Assembly (NCBI GenBank): GCA_905331475.1
Contig: CAJNYU010004302.1
Location: 124,001 to 188,000 of the forward strand
Reading direction: 5' to 3'
Length of the DNA stretch: 64,000 nucleotides
Origin: Rotaria socialis
Lineage: Eukaryota > Rotifera > Eurotatoria > Philodinida > Philodinidae
Shown here in pieces: positions 36,268 through 52,000 of this stretch. Made by a program: the position numbers and the translations under genes. Under the pieces are notes generated by a model. That model saw only the letters and a program-made list of their open reading frames with translations. It was not told where the DNA came from and did no database searches. Position 1 is the first letter of the stretch. Each line of letters begins with the position of its first letter.

Positions 36268-38178
36268 TGTATTATGTTAATAACATGAAAACTGAAAATT
36301 AATTTTTTTCTAAAACATATATATATGGCAAAATTCAAAAGAAATTTCTTCGGCATCAGTTACCTACTATTATCCAATAGAAAACATCTCACCATAGTCG
36401 TCATACAAAAGTGCAGAAAACAACAAGAATGAGATAGATAATTAGAATGTGAATAAGTAAGGTATCTCTTCCTTGCGTGTTTAGGTACTCGGTGATAAGA
36501 CACAGAGCGCATCATAATAAACGCTATCTACTTTATCATATTTCAAAAGATGCACTTTACTGAGGGACGCTTGCGTTCTGAAGAAGATAAATAAATGACT
36601 ATCACGTTGCAAGACAAATGCCTGTAAGAACTAATCAATTTTTTTGTCACTGAAAAAAACATTTTAGTCAAATAAGAAGAATAGCGAAGTAATCGATTCG
36701 AATGCTTATGAGATGACCGATGGCGCTGAAAAATAGTGTGAGTGTGTTTTAGTTTCTTTTCATGTACGACAGTTGTTTTTATCGATCATAGAAAAATAAT
36801 TAATTAATGCTTTCATTTGTTCTTTATAAAACTACTGATAGAATAAGAGGAAAAATTCTATTTTTATCTCGTTTGATTGTATTGAATATTAAGCTTTTAT
36901 GTTGTTCATGTCGAATAAAAGAATTGTATTCGTGTGAATGATCTTATCTTGTTTCCTTTTCACGAATGAATGACGCTTAAATCTTTGCAAGAAAATGTAA
37001 AAATCTATTTCCCAACAATTTATAATTCGATTTCCGGGAAAGTTAATTTTTAAATATCGGTCGTACAGTGCATGAGTACCAACTATACGAGCTAACACCA
37101 ATGTAGCTAGCAGAGCCCGTCGAGTCAAATCCTGTTGAACAGCACTTTTATACTGTTAGTAAAATATTCTAATCGGAATTCTATAGTCAATGCGAGGATA
37201 ATGATCGTTTCTTCTCCGGTTTCGCCCAGGATAATGGGTAGATACACATATTTTTAAGACCGTCTTCACTGGCAAAGCTCGTTAAATTCAAGACTTTCGA
37301 ACCCAACCGGGTCCTAATCTACAAGCTCTAGTGATATAACAAGCGAGCAGCTTCTATATCTACCGCTAGCTTCCGAAATTATTTGTTTCTTAGCGATTTT
37401 AAAGGATTAATAGAATGAGCCTAGAAGGTTATGTTCGGTTAGTATTGAATACTTATATGTAATTCTCATTTTCATCGGCATGTTCAAGTCTTCGAAAATC
37501 AACTGATTTCTGAGCATTTCCAATCTATAAAACGAAGGGAAATTTTGAAATTTTGTTTTCAAGAAAGAATTGTATAATACGAAATAGAATATATCTTGTT
37601 TTATTTTTGTTTTAAACAGTATGTGCAATACAAGTTAAATGAAAAAAAACAATATACAAAGCGACGAACACATAGAACAGGAGTTTTAAAAAAAACTAGC
37701 GTGACAAGTCGCTATTTCACAATAATTATCATTTGCTCAAATAATACTTAATTCTAATTCTGTATTACGCAAGCAAATACGCCACTTGGATAAAGCGAAA
37801 AATAAAAATATTCAGGAGGTTATTGTCGGCGACTAGGATACTTTGGTTTATTGATAAGTTATCATTTGTTTCATAAGAAGAATTTTCCCTATGAATCGCA
37901 TAGACGATGTGACTAATTAGAAACTTTCATGTTTTTGTTCTCAGTAATTGCCAGTTGATAAAGTGAATAAAAACGATTATTCGCATAGCTTATTGTTTCT
38001 GCAAGTAGAAAACAAAATAAAGCACAGATGTTTACATCCTTCGCAGAATTATAAATTTTGCCAGCAGCCTACACGAAGAAAAAACACATTTCGATCATAG
38101 TTGTTTCCGGCAAGATATTTTTATTAATAAAAAAAAAAGTGAAATAGGCTCAATGCATTTTTTTTAACTTACCACAGT
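36268..38178. other. Intergenic stretch between PTEN and NPC1
   Basis: 1.9 kb, mostly AT-rich; it holds the NPC1 5' flank and PTEN 3' flank. On the minus strand around 37250-37390 there is a weak tRNA-like pair of boxes (tagcggtagat, then gggttcgaaag), but no folding cloverleaf could be drawn. No coding exon supported. Confidence 0.45.
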
Positions 38179-41673
<3,495 letters not shown>

Positions 41674-42188
41674 CTAAATAAAACAGCAAAAAACTTATTT
41701 TCCATCATTAATTTAGCTGCCTAGATATTGCCTGATTGGAAAAAATAGTCGACTCGCTGACACTAAGGCTTTTATACAATAATGCGAATGTCACGATGTC
41801 CCTGTCTTGTTATTTACTTATCGTCATAAGAAAATGGACGACTCAGAAAAAAAATCTTTTTGTGGAAAAAGAAATATGGATGGCAATATATGATACAGTG
41901 CGACAGATTTGCTCTGTGCCGCGAAGGTTGATAGAACTCGGAGAAAAAAGCTTGCTCTTTCTATCTATTCTATCTATCTATCTATCTATCTTTCGATCAA
42001 TAATCAAATGACTCATTTAAAATATTGCCAATGCCCTCTAGAAGAATCAAATTCTATTTGCTTAATTCCGATTGGTCGGAAAAATCATCAATAGAAAATC
42101 AACCACCTGCGTATATAGGTAGATGACTATGTTTATTTTTTTATTCAATTTTCATTTTGTACAGAGCATAGACAATTACTATTAATTC
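41674..42188. promoter_or_regulatory. Divergent PTEN/HERPUD intergenic region
   Basis: The 515 bp between the PTEN start codon (41673, minus strand) and the HERPUD start codon (42189, plus strand) must hold both promoters. A TCTA tetranucleotide run sits at about 41960-41990. An acceptor-like string (tttatttag) directly precedes the PTEN ATG, so PTEN may have an untranslated first exon here. I see no ER-stress element that I could defend. Confidence 0.5.
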
Positions 42189-45119
42189 ATGGCGTCAGCA
42201 AATGAATCAATTAAATTAATCATTCGTACAACCAACAACAAATATGCAGATTTTCTTCTTGAACTGCCGCCATTAATAACTGTTTATGATCTAAAGCAAA
42301 AAATAACGTTGAATCATCCAACTAGACCGGTAGGAATTTCTATCTTAGATTCATGCTTTATTTTATACTTTTATTTTAAAGGTACCAACAGATCAACGCT
42401 TAATTTTTTCTGGTAAACTTCTTGATGATTCAAGTTTACTTAGTCAAGTGTTTGTTAAAGTAAGAATAATTATAATCAACTTCTACGCATGCTTCATTAT
42501 CAAATGTACTTTCTCGTATCATTCATGAGCACACAAGTGTGTTATTATCGAACAAAATTAATCAAATTTTTTTATTTACTGCGTCATAGAGCTAACGAAT
42601 ATAAATGGAAAAATTCTTCGTTTACTTATAAGATTAACCCACGTGTAGATTTCAATTGATAATTAACTAACTATGAATTTGTATCAGTCGAAGCCTTAAT
42701 AAATCATAAATAAGTTTCCAATAGGACCGAAGGCGACATTTCGTAGATGCAAAGCAAAACTGTTCTAATCGTTTTCCTCTGCGAAAGATAAAAATTAAAA
42801 AATATTATCATTTTCAACTACGTCATGAAATTAATGGCATATTTCATACTAACATCGATCAATTAAGATTTGAAAAAAAGAGAGAATAGGCGTAGTTTTA
42901 CTTCAGTATTAAGAATGGAAGAGAACTGGAAAAAAGTGTTAATTAACGAGCATGTTAATAATTTATACATTTGATAAATTCAAGAGGTATCATATTACGT
43001 ATGTCTCAGATAGCGTTTATTTTTTTGTCGAAGTATTTTTTTTTTAAGAAAGAAAAAATGATTTTTAGTCTTCATCGGGATCATCGTTTATGGTTCATCT
43101 TGTTCTTGATTCTGATAAAACTGCAACGGTAAGAATAGAAGTTTCATTTTTGATTTTCAGTAAATTAATTTTTTATGTCAGACACCGAAAAGTTCTCACC
43201 TAACAACAGTACGAGCAGCTCCTATTGCTACCGAACCACCACCATCTTCTGACAAGTCATCGAGTTGTTCGCACTCGAATACTTATGAACAGTATTCAGA
43301 AGAATTGTTTCGATATCAGCAACAACTTCAAGGGTATTTTGAATTTATATTTCAAAAACCATAATCTTGCCGCATGCGTTTTATTTTAGGTTTTTAATTA
43401 ATCCATGTGGTACTCAACCGGATTTGAACTTTGAAAGTCAAGCTTATTTACAATATTGCTATACACATTATCAAATGTAGTGAGTAGAATTTTTTAAGAA
43501 GTGACCGGTTTGGCTAATATTTGATTTTGTTTTTAGTCAAAATTTACTTGCATATCAAAGAACAGTAATCCCTCCATCGACGACAACAACAACAACAACA
43601 ACTACTGCCACTCCTACTTCTACACAACAATCATCTACTAATGAAACCTCTGCTCCTGCTCCTCCTGCTGCTGCTCCTGCACCACAACCGGCAGCAGGCA
43701 ATAATGATTTAGAACAAGAGAATGATCTTTTAGGAGTATTAAATATGCTTGTGGAATTATTTGTGCTATGCTCGATTATTTACTTCTATTCAACATTCAG
43801 CCGTTTTCTTGTTGTTTTTGTTATTTTTGTTCTTCTTTATTTGTAAGTTTTATTATTTTCCAAAAGATTAAGATTATTCTATTGTTGACCTATTTAGACA
43901 TTGTCGTGGCTATTTATCTATTCATCGACGTCGACGTGTACAAGTGCCACCGGCACCTGTTGTTCCTGAACAACCAGCTGCTAATGATGGCGAACAAGTT
44001 GGAGAGGCTGAAGCCGAACCAGAAGTTGCAGTAAATGAAGCTCAAAATCTGAACGATGCTGAACGCCAACGTGTATGATGAAGATCTCAGAGCAGATAAA
44101 TTCTCTAGACGAACGGTGTTGAGAAAAAAAAACTTTTTTTTAAGGCTGATAGTGAAGATTCGAGCATAGCTCACATCAACATGTTTATTGGCACATACTG
44201 AATATCCTCATTTCTGATAGGGTTAGAATGCCACTGTTCGCTAGAGGTAAACGACTAAAAGTTCTTTCGAACCATTCTTAGTATCTTTGATACGTATGTG
44301 ATGCCCCTCCATCTCGCTGCAGACATGAACTTGATGGCAAAATAATAAGAATTTCTCTCGGCAACACCCCATGTAAAACAAAATCTGATTATAATTGATT
44401 TTTATGCGATTAGAAATCTATTTTAACTAGATTTTTCAACCTGAAAAGGCAGATTATTTTTGATTTTGATTTTATTTTAATCGACTATAATAGTTTTGTA
44501 GGTAATCAATTAAAATAAAATCAAAATCAAAAATAATCTGCCATTTAAGGTGGAAAAATCAGATTAAAATAATGTCATTATAATAGATTTTTAATCTGAT
44601 TTTTTTTACAAGGGACATCAGGCAATATAATTACTGTGATTTTTCATTTGTGTGCTTTCTCAGAATAATAAGACAGATTCGCTATCAACCTCGTATTACG
44701 ATGTATCTTTTGAAAAAACTGAATTATCTATGTTGAGATATTCGTAAAACATTAAGTGTCGCCATCATTATGGCTCCCCCGGTATAAGTTGTCCGAGATC
44801 TATGTTACATTCAATGAAAAGTTCGTAACAGTTTCTTAAAAATGATTGAATAAATTCATATATTTAGCCTGTGCCACCTGCACCTGGTCCTGTTGAAGAG
44901 AATCCAGTAACAACAACACGTCTTTTACTTACGGCTTTATCAACATTTTTCTCTTCATTAGTCCCTGAACGACCACAACGTGCTTGAACAATGGTTAATA
45001 ATATTATGAATAATATGTATTTTACTTTTCGTTTATTTGTTGGGTTGTATAAAACCTTTATTTCGGATGAAATAGAAATTTTAAAGTTTCTTTTTTTCTT
45101 CTCTTTGAAATATAATTAA
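42189..45119 (+). CDS. HERPUD: HERPUD-type ER-resident ubiquitin-like protein
   Basis: Eight exons in frame: 42189-42329, 42382-42459, 43069-43128, 43182-43333, 43390-43479, 43537-43842, 43898-44072 and 44868-45119, about 417 residues. An N-terminal ubiquitin-like domain runs from IKLIIRTTNNKYADF to FMVHLVLDS and includes DQRLIFSGKLL. A Thr/Pro/Ala-rich linker follows, then the hairpin membrane segment LCSIIYFYSTFSRFLVVFVI with LLYLHCRGY, very like the SIVYFYSSFSRF motif of vertebrate HERPUD1/2. The conserved C-terminal element LSTFFSSLVPERPQ is also present. HERP is induced by the unfolded-protein response and scaffolds the HRD1 ubiquitin-ligase complex in ER-associated degradation. Intron 2 is about 600 bp, and intron 7 (795 bp) carries a hairpin element. 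An extra C-terminal extension of about 40 residues follows the conserved end. Confidence 0.9.
44367..44614. mobile_element. Nested-palindrome MITE in HERPUD intron 7
   Basis: About 248 bp folds almost end to end. The outer ends are imperfect inverted copies (catgtaaaacaaaatctga versus the complement of tcagattttttttacaagg). The inner arms 44448-44481 and 44509-44542 are perfectly complementary over 34 bp, with a 27-bp loop. The unit aaatctgatt / aatcagattt recurs several times. No coding capacity. The target-site duplication is not clear. Confidence 0.75.
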
Positions 45120-45179
45120 AGTTTTCATTTAATATATATAAGCAAGATATTTATAGATTCATTTTATTTTTTTGTTTGA

Positions 45180-47983
45180 ATGAATTTCATGCAGTCGATA
45201 AACGGATTTTTTACGAATGCACAACAACAAATAAGTACGTTTTGTTAAAAGAAAAATTTTATTAAATTGTTGCTTGTTGTTGTTGTTTAGCTTCGCTTTA
45301 TGGTTTTCAAGATGCTCTACTTTATCAACCAAATGAGCCAGATACAGCACGAACAATCGTTCAAACTCCTGATATATTTCATATGCCGTATGAAACAATT
45401 ATAATTGAAACTCCTGATAACGAAAAATTACACGGATTTTTAATTAAACAAGTCAATCGAACAAATGAACGCGAAACATTAGTTTTTTTTCATGGAAATG
45501 CAGGAAATATTGGTCATCGGTATGATAGGGAAAAAAAAGAATACTCTTCTTAGAGAAATTATGCGCTTGAAATGTCACTGACTCTAATAGTCAACTGTAA
45601 GTAATACAGACCGAGTCCTTGCGCATGATTTGCCCGATGAGAGAATAGTGCCATTGAAATTCAGCAGAATTCTTAATAATTTTTGAAGTTTATTTGTTTG
45701 TATATTCAGAGAAATTTACAATGGCTGAATGCGTTCTTTCAAAAGTAAAGACATCCATGAATGTCAGGAAGTTTTTTTCTAAGTTATGAAAAATTCAATT
45801 GAGATTTTTTAATGGAAGAGTTTCTATTAAAATTATTTTCGATAAATATCTGCCATTGGATTTTAAGAACTGGGCTGAGGCGCTAGATATAGCCCGTCTC
45901 GAAAGAGTACAAAGAATTTCTATACGTGCCAACGCATTTCCTATTGGTGCACCTGCCTAGCGGTGGAACTAGCATATGACATATATTCGCATCTTTATTG
46001 AGTAGATTGTTTCGATCACAGCTTTGAATGAGACGAAAAAGGATTAAAACCATGTGTTTTGACATAATTGATGTCTTGTATTTGCAAAATGATCTGTTTT
46101 TTTTTTGCATATTTGTAGACGAAACGGTGTCCATTTAATTTTAGAAAATTCTATGAAGGAAAGCGAAACTAGTAAGATTTCTACAACTGAATTGGTAGAT
46201 TCAAAAACAAATAACTCCAGGAAATATACAGATAACTGTTTGTCCTATTTAGAGTTCTTTTTAGGAAAGCAAGCCCTTGGGTCTGTTTTGCATGATAAAT
46301 CTGAGCAGTTGAATAATTCTATCGGAATTACGCAAATTAGCTGATTTAACGCTTCTCTGAACCCATCGTAAATAATAACTCCTAGATTTACTGTAGATTA
46401 ACAGAACCCGATGACCGTAACCCGAATATGTGTTGATGACAGAAATACTTAATTAGCGATAATTCTATATTTTTATAAATGCTAAAATTAGTCGGGAAAA
46501 AGATTGCATTCAGGAAGAAAAAATCAAAATCTTGGAGTGTTTAAAAAAATGCAAATATATTTGAAGTAGAGTAATGTTTTCCTGAATAGATTGATCTCAC
46601 GTTGATTAGCAAGAGACGTCATATTCTAATCCGATAGGGGGCGCTTTTTCTCTATTAATCGTAAAGCAAATTGATAAAATTATGACTGAAGACATATGAA
46701 AGTTTGCTTTTCTATTTGATTTAGTTTACAAAACGCTAATTTGTTATATCGTACATGTAATATAAATATTCTTCTCTTTGACTATCGTGGATATGGAAAA
46801 TCAACGGGTGCGCCGTCTGAAACAGGTCTTTATACGGATGCGCTAGCTGTATATAATTATGTTCGTAAACGAAATGATCTTGATCAGAGCAAAATATTTT
46901 TATTTGGTCGTTCACTTGGTGGTGCTGTTGCATTAAATCTCGGTAAAATAAAATAAAATAAATATTAATCTTAATACTATTTGTTTTTTCATAATATAGC
47001 TTCTCAACTTGCTCAGACGAATCCAACGCCGCCATTATATGCTGTTATTGTTGAAAATACTTTTACATCGATACCTGACATGGCTAAAAGACTATTTCAA
47101 GTCTCTGTACTTGATTATGTACCTAATTGGTGCTATAAAAATGTGGTATAAATGTTACTTTTCTTTTTGTCAAATAAATTTCTATTACTTTTCTTTTCAT
47201 AGTACCCATCGCTTTCAAAAATGCGTAATATCAAAGTGCCAATACTTTTTCTTTCTGGTGGACAAGATGAATTAGTTCCTGCGCAAATGATGGAAAAGCT
47301 TCACGAGGTTTGTTTTTCTTTCGATCATAGGACAATTAATTAAAATCATAGTATGGAAACTAAAAGACCCGCTCATCATATATATATTGTGAGATAATCA
47401 GCAGCAGTGGTAGTAGTATCGGCTAATTTCTAATAAACTATTTCCATGTTTTCTTTGTAACGCAAGGTCGCCACTGACCGATGTAATTTATAGCGATGTC
47501 TTATCCATATGCCGCATAATTCCTTTTTCAGAACAGAATGTACGCATGCACTATCGACTTAGGCTCCATTCACACTGAAAAAAATTAAGCAACGTGATTG
47601 GTTAATTCACACTTCAGTCATCTTTTTGAGACGACTTAGTGGTTAATTCTGTTTTATCTTTTTGGTGTGAATGGGTCCTTACTCGGTACCAAAAAATCTG
47701 ACGCTAAGTATTTCTCTCACAGAGCTTCAGTTTTCATTTCAATCCGGCTAATCTGTTGTTGTTTTTCCAGGAGTGTAAAAGTTCAAAAAAGCAGTTGACT
47801 GTATTTCCTGATGGTCAACATAATACTACATGGCTTTCACATGATTATACAAGTCGAATACGTAAATTTCTCGCAGAAGTAAGTCATCACAATTAGACCT
47901 ATCATTTAATGAATGAAAATTTGTGTTAACAGTGTTCCACCTCTATTCCCACCGAATCGTCAACACCAACTGGCTCGATTTAA
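45180..47983 (+). CDS. ABHD13: ABHD13-like serine hydrolase (BEM46 family)
   Basis: Seven exons in frame: 45180-45234, 45291-45519, 46725-46942, 47000-47145, 47203-47307, 47771-47878 and 47933-47983, about 303 residues. Landmarks of ABHD13/BEM46 are [13 protein letters not shown], the oxyanion motif [25 protein letters not shown], the nucleophile elbow [15 protein letters not shown], the acid in [15 protein letters not shown] and the catalytic His in [10 protein letters not shown]. All three triad positions are intact. Family members are membrane-associated hydrolases reported to act on lipidated proteins or lipids. The modelled N terminus ([11 protein letters not shown]) is short and lacks the transmembrane helix of vertebrate ABHD13; the first exon is the weakest part of the model. 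The gene starts about 60 bp after the HERPUD stop. Intron 2 is about 1.2 kb, and intron 5 carries a 117-bp MITE. Confidence 0.9.
47562..47678. mobile_element. 117-bp PIF/Harbinger-like MITE
   Basis: The left end GGCTCCATTCACACTGAAAAA and the complement of the right end GGACCCATTCACACCAAAAA form terminal inverted repeats of about 20 bp. TTA flanks both ends (47559-47561 and 47679-47681), the 3-bp target duplication made by PIF/Harbinger transposases. GG(G)xCCATTCACAC ends are typical of animal Harbinger MITEs. It sits within intron 5 of the ABHD13-like gene and encodes nothing. Confidence 0.8.
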
Positions 47984-49040
47984 GAAACGCTAAATCATTT
48001 GTTGGATTTGCTTTTGCAAATAAAACCGCAAATAAAAAACCTAAGCATATATACATATAATAATCATCCTATGTACAGTTCTCTAGGTATATTTTCAGTG
48101 TTGTTTGATCAATATTCATTTTTTTCTTTCTGTCGTGTTGATGTTTGTTCAAATATACTTGCAAACTATTCCAAAGCTTTTCTTCTTCTTGTCTTCGAAG
48201 ATAATGATGATATTTTAAAAATAAATTAATGCCATACTTGACTGCAAGAATATCAAATGAGTAAAGTCTTCATACGTTTTTTTCTTTCATCAAAGTGCAA
48301 CGGAAAGCAAAAAAATTATTTACAACTGAATAATGATTAACAGATTTATCAACGAACATAATGTTCGGTACATTAACTAACAGGATGTGTTGATGTTATC
48401 AAATCAAGCGATATAACAGACTAGTTATTTTTACTGTTTAATGGTACAGAAATATTCATCAGCTTAGTATGTTTGTCTTTTTGTCTCATGATCAAATCGA
48501 TTTGTATCAGGTGCCCAGTACTGGTGAGAGTATCTCTACTTCTTCTTTTTTTGTGTCAATTGTACTTATAATTACTATCTGAATGGATATGCGTAGATGA
48601 ATCGTCATTCTGAAGACCTTTTATCAGCTCTGCAATAATATGGAATATTTTACCATGACGAAAAAACGTTTTTTTCCCCTACTAATAGAGTGTCGTCCAT
48701 TGCTTTCTTTTTTTACGCATCGATAACAAAGGTCTCAAATAGCTCGTAGAATAGTTTCTCTCGTTTTTTCCTCATTCTGTCTCTTTTATTTCTTCGTGTA
48801 CTTATGTCTAATGGATTTGTCGTCTGTCTCATTGATATTATCTCAGACAATTCTGTGTATTTTGTAGGTGTTCACTCAAGCAACCAGTCAAAGCGATCAG
48901 TTATTATTGACAGAATTAAAAATGAATTAGGAGATCGTTCGAGACTGATATACATACGTATAAGAAATGCCATTTTCATTGTTGTTGTTGATCTTAACGA
49001 CACATTTTTATTTTCAAAAATTTTCAGTCCATATTAGATT
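47984..49040. other. Intergenic stretch
   Basis: About 1 kb between two plus-strand genes. Contains the 3' flank of the ABHD13-like gene and the 5' flank of the esterase gene. Open frames at 47999-48229 and 48804-49037 are AT-rich without motifs; the second lies directly upstream of the esterase and could include an untranslated exon. Confidence 0.45.
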
Positions 49041-52000
49041 ATGCTTATGCGAAGCAAACTTATCATAATGTCTGATGAAATTATAAGTTTTGTTTTGTAT
49101 ATTTTTATTTTACTATTCCAAATTCGTTCTACGTCTCCTATTATACAGTATCCGTCAATTGAACGTATTGTCGATCAATTATCATATAATTCAACGTTAC
49201 CATCGTGCACATTATTGGCATGTGAAAAAACAGAAACACAAGCTAATTTTTCAACAGCACATATGACCGATGCATATTTATTGAAATTATCATCCTATGA
49301 TGATATTCATCGACGAAAAGATTCTCCTCGATCAACATTTCTCATTGCTTCAACAGGTATTTATCGTGGCAAACGAATAAAATATCGTAATGATCGATAT
49401 ATTGACCAGTTTCTCGGTATTTACTATGCTGAAATTCCACGATCACTTGAAAAACCAATAAAAAAGCGTTTCAATTATTCAATAAAATCTGCAACAAGAT
49501 ATAGTCCATATTGCATGCAATCCTTATTTATGACGGAAAATTTATCATATGGCTCATTTGTAATGCAAAACAATTTTAATGACGATTGCCTTTCATTGAA
49601 TATTTACCGACCGGATTTACGTTATGGTGAAAAACGAAAGGCTATCATGTTATTCTCGCATGGAGGCTCCAATCAAATTGGTGGGGGCTCATTGTTTGAT
49701 GGGAGTATTCTAGCGAGTGAAGGCGATATTATTGTTGTAACAATGAATTTTCGACTGAATTATCATGGATTTTTATCGAGCGGAGACGACCGAATCAAAG
49801 GTATTCTTTCATTGCTCCTAAGTATAATTATCACTTAGAATATTTGACTTCAAAGTTATTGTTTTTTTTACTTCATCAGTCAAGTCAGACCACAAGAAAC
49901 AGAAAATCTGACAAATCCTTATGTAGACATCTGTCATTTTCATAACGAGCCTAAAACTATATTTTTTGACAGCGCATTTCAGTAGTGCCGAGGACATTCA
50001 ATTAAATCGTAATACTTTTCTATTCCAAAAAGAAAAAATGTCAAGATTAAAAAATGTACCGAAACGCCATTTGTTCTAGCATATAACTTGGTATTAAATA
50101 ATGAAGTGCTTTGTTTCCGGTACCTCGATTTTTTCATTAATTTTCTCTTCTTAGAACAGCAATGAAAAGAAGCAATGGCTCTTCTATAATCCGACTCTTC
50201 AGACACAGTTTTTTCCTAACCGACAAATATCAACGACGTAGCACTGAGGATTAAATAATCATAGTTATTGAATTTTATCCTACTGCATTCGAACAATAAT
50301 AGAGTTTTATACATAATCAACTAAAATATTGAGACGCGAACTGCACAACCATCATCTTTGATTTGTCATAAGAAAGAATTGCTTGAGATTGTGCCAATTA
50401 GTTTAAATATGTATGCGGCACGACACATTGTCTTGTTGATGGATGAAATTGTTTGACGAGCAATAATATTCGTTTACAGATAGTGTCTTTGAGAGAGCAT
50501 ATTGAATAAAAATGTGTTTGATCAAGAGATAATTCTTTGCGGATGCACAGCCTTGTGCATTAAGTGCTCCGTGTTAGTCTGTAGTATAAACATGTTCTAG
50601 TAAAAATTACACTTGTCAAGGAACAGCATTGCCCTGAATTGATTAGATAAAGAGCTCATTCGCTGTTTATCCTGAAAACACTCTTGTTAGCCATTTTGTT
50701 CATTGTCAACGCAAGGACTGCGTATGTAATATATGGTTTTGTTTATCAATGATAGGAAGAGGAAACGCAAACAGTCGACTTATCATTATCATTTTGGATC
50801 ATCTGTTAATAATTGTAAAATAAACATACTCTATTCTTAGTCTCGTGACTTGAAAGGCATAATTCGAGATTTAAAGGATGTAATAAATCTTGTCAAATAA
50901 GACTTAGTCAATGGCGTCCCTTGTTTATTTTTAACTGTGTTATAGTAAGAGTGCGACGGATTAATGAAAAATCTAAAGATATCCAAGGACATGCTCAAAA
51001 CGATAATTCAATTAAGAATAATCTCTGCGATTTATTCACGTGTTTTTTTTTGAAGAATATTAATTTTAATTAAATTAAAATATACGAGGTCATTTGAATG
51101 ATCTTCTCGTGTATCTATTTTTATTGTTTTCAAGGTAATTTTGGTCTTTGGGATCAATTATTAGCTGTTGAGTGGATTCATGAAAATGCTCGTCTCTTCG
51201 GCGGTGATCCTCATCGAATTGTTTTAGCTGGCCATTCAGCAGGCGCTGGGAATGTTATGTTAATTCCAGGTATAGACATGGCTATTTTCTTTTCTAGTTA
51301 GATATTTCAGTTTTAAAAATTTTTCAGCCAGTCCATATTGTCGTGGTATGATTAAACGTGTTATATCTCAGTCAGGAACTGGCCTAGCTCCTTGGAGTAT
51401 AAATCATCACCCGATGAAATTAATCGAGCGTTTATCACACGAATTCAATTGTCAACGATTGAATGAAACAGAAAGGTTTCAATGTATTCATAGATCGTTA
51501 CAAGACAATAAAGGAGATTTTTACCGTCTTCATCTGAGTCTTAGCATTGGTAGGACATTTGTTTTTGAAATTGTTTTATTAAACTAATTTTTTTCTTAGC
51601 CGACGATAATCCATATCCAGTTATCGATAATGACTTTTTAAACGATACAATTGAAAATATTCTGCAAAGTGATGCATATCAAAATATTGACTTTCTAACG
51701 GGTGTTACATTGAATGAAGGTCTTTATTTTGCTGAATATCATATTGGACATTTTTATAGTGATTTAAATAATCAATCGGCATCGATTGGCAAACAAACTC
51801 AAACAAAACAGAAACGCCACATTCGAAAGGGCACAGCAGAAACCATAATTCCACCGGATATAATTAAAACGCAAGACATTCTTAAGGATGAAAATATTGA
51901 TCATGATGAGGACGAAGATGACGATGAAGATCTTAAATCTAGTAGAAAAACGCATGTTGAACAAGCATTAAGCTACGATCCACATGTTGTTCTTGAACAA

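Noticed and set aside
37250-37390. Possible tRNA or tRNA-derived SINE on the minus strand (A-box and B-box-like strings)
   Set aside because: The boxes are imperfect (gggttcgaaag lacks the CC end) and no acceptor, D or anticodon stem could be drawn.
45883-46344. Two opposing open frames within intron 2 of the ABHD13-like gene
   Set aside because: No motifs, AT-driven composition and no splice partners; the intron's conserved flanking exons join cleanly without them.
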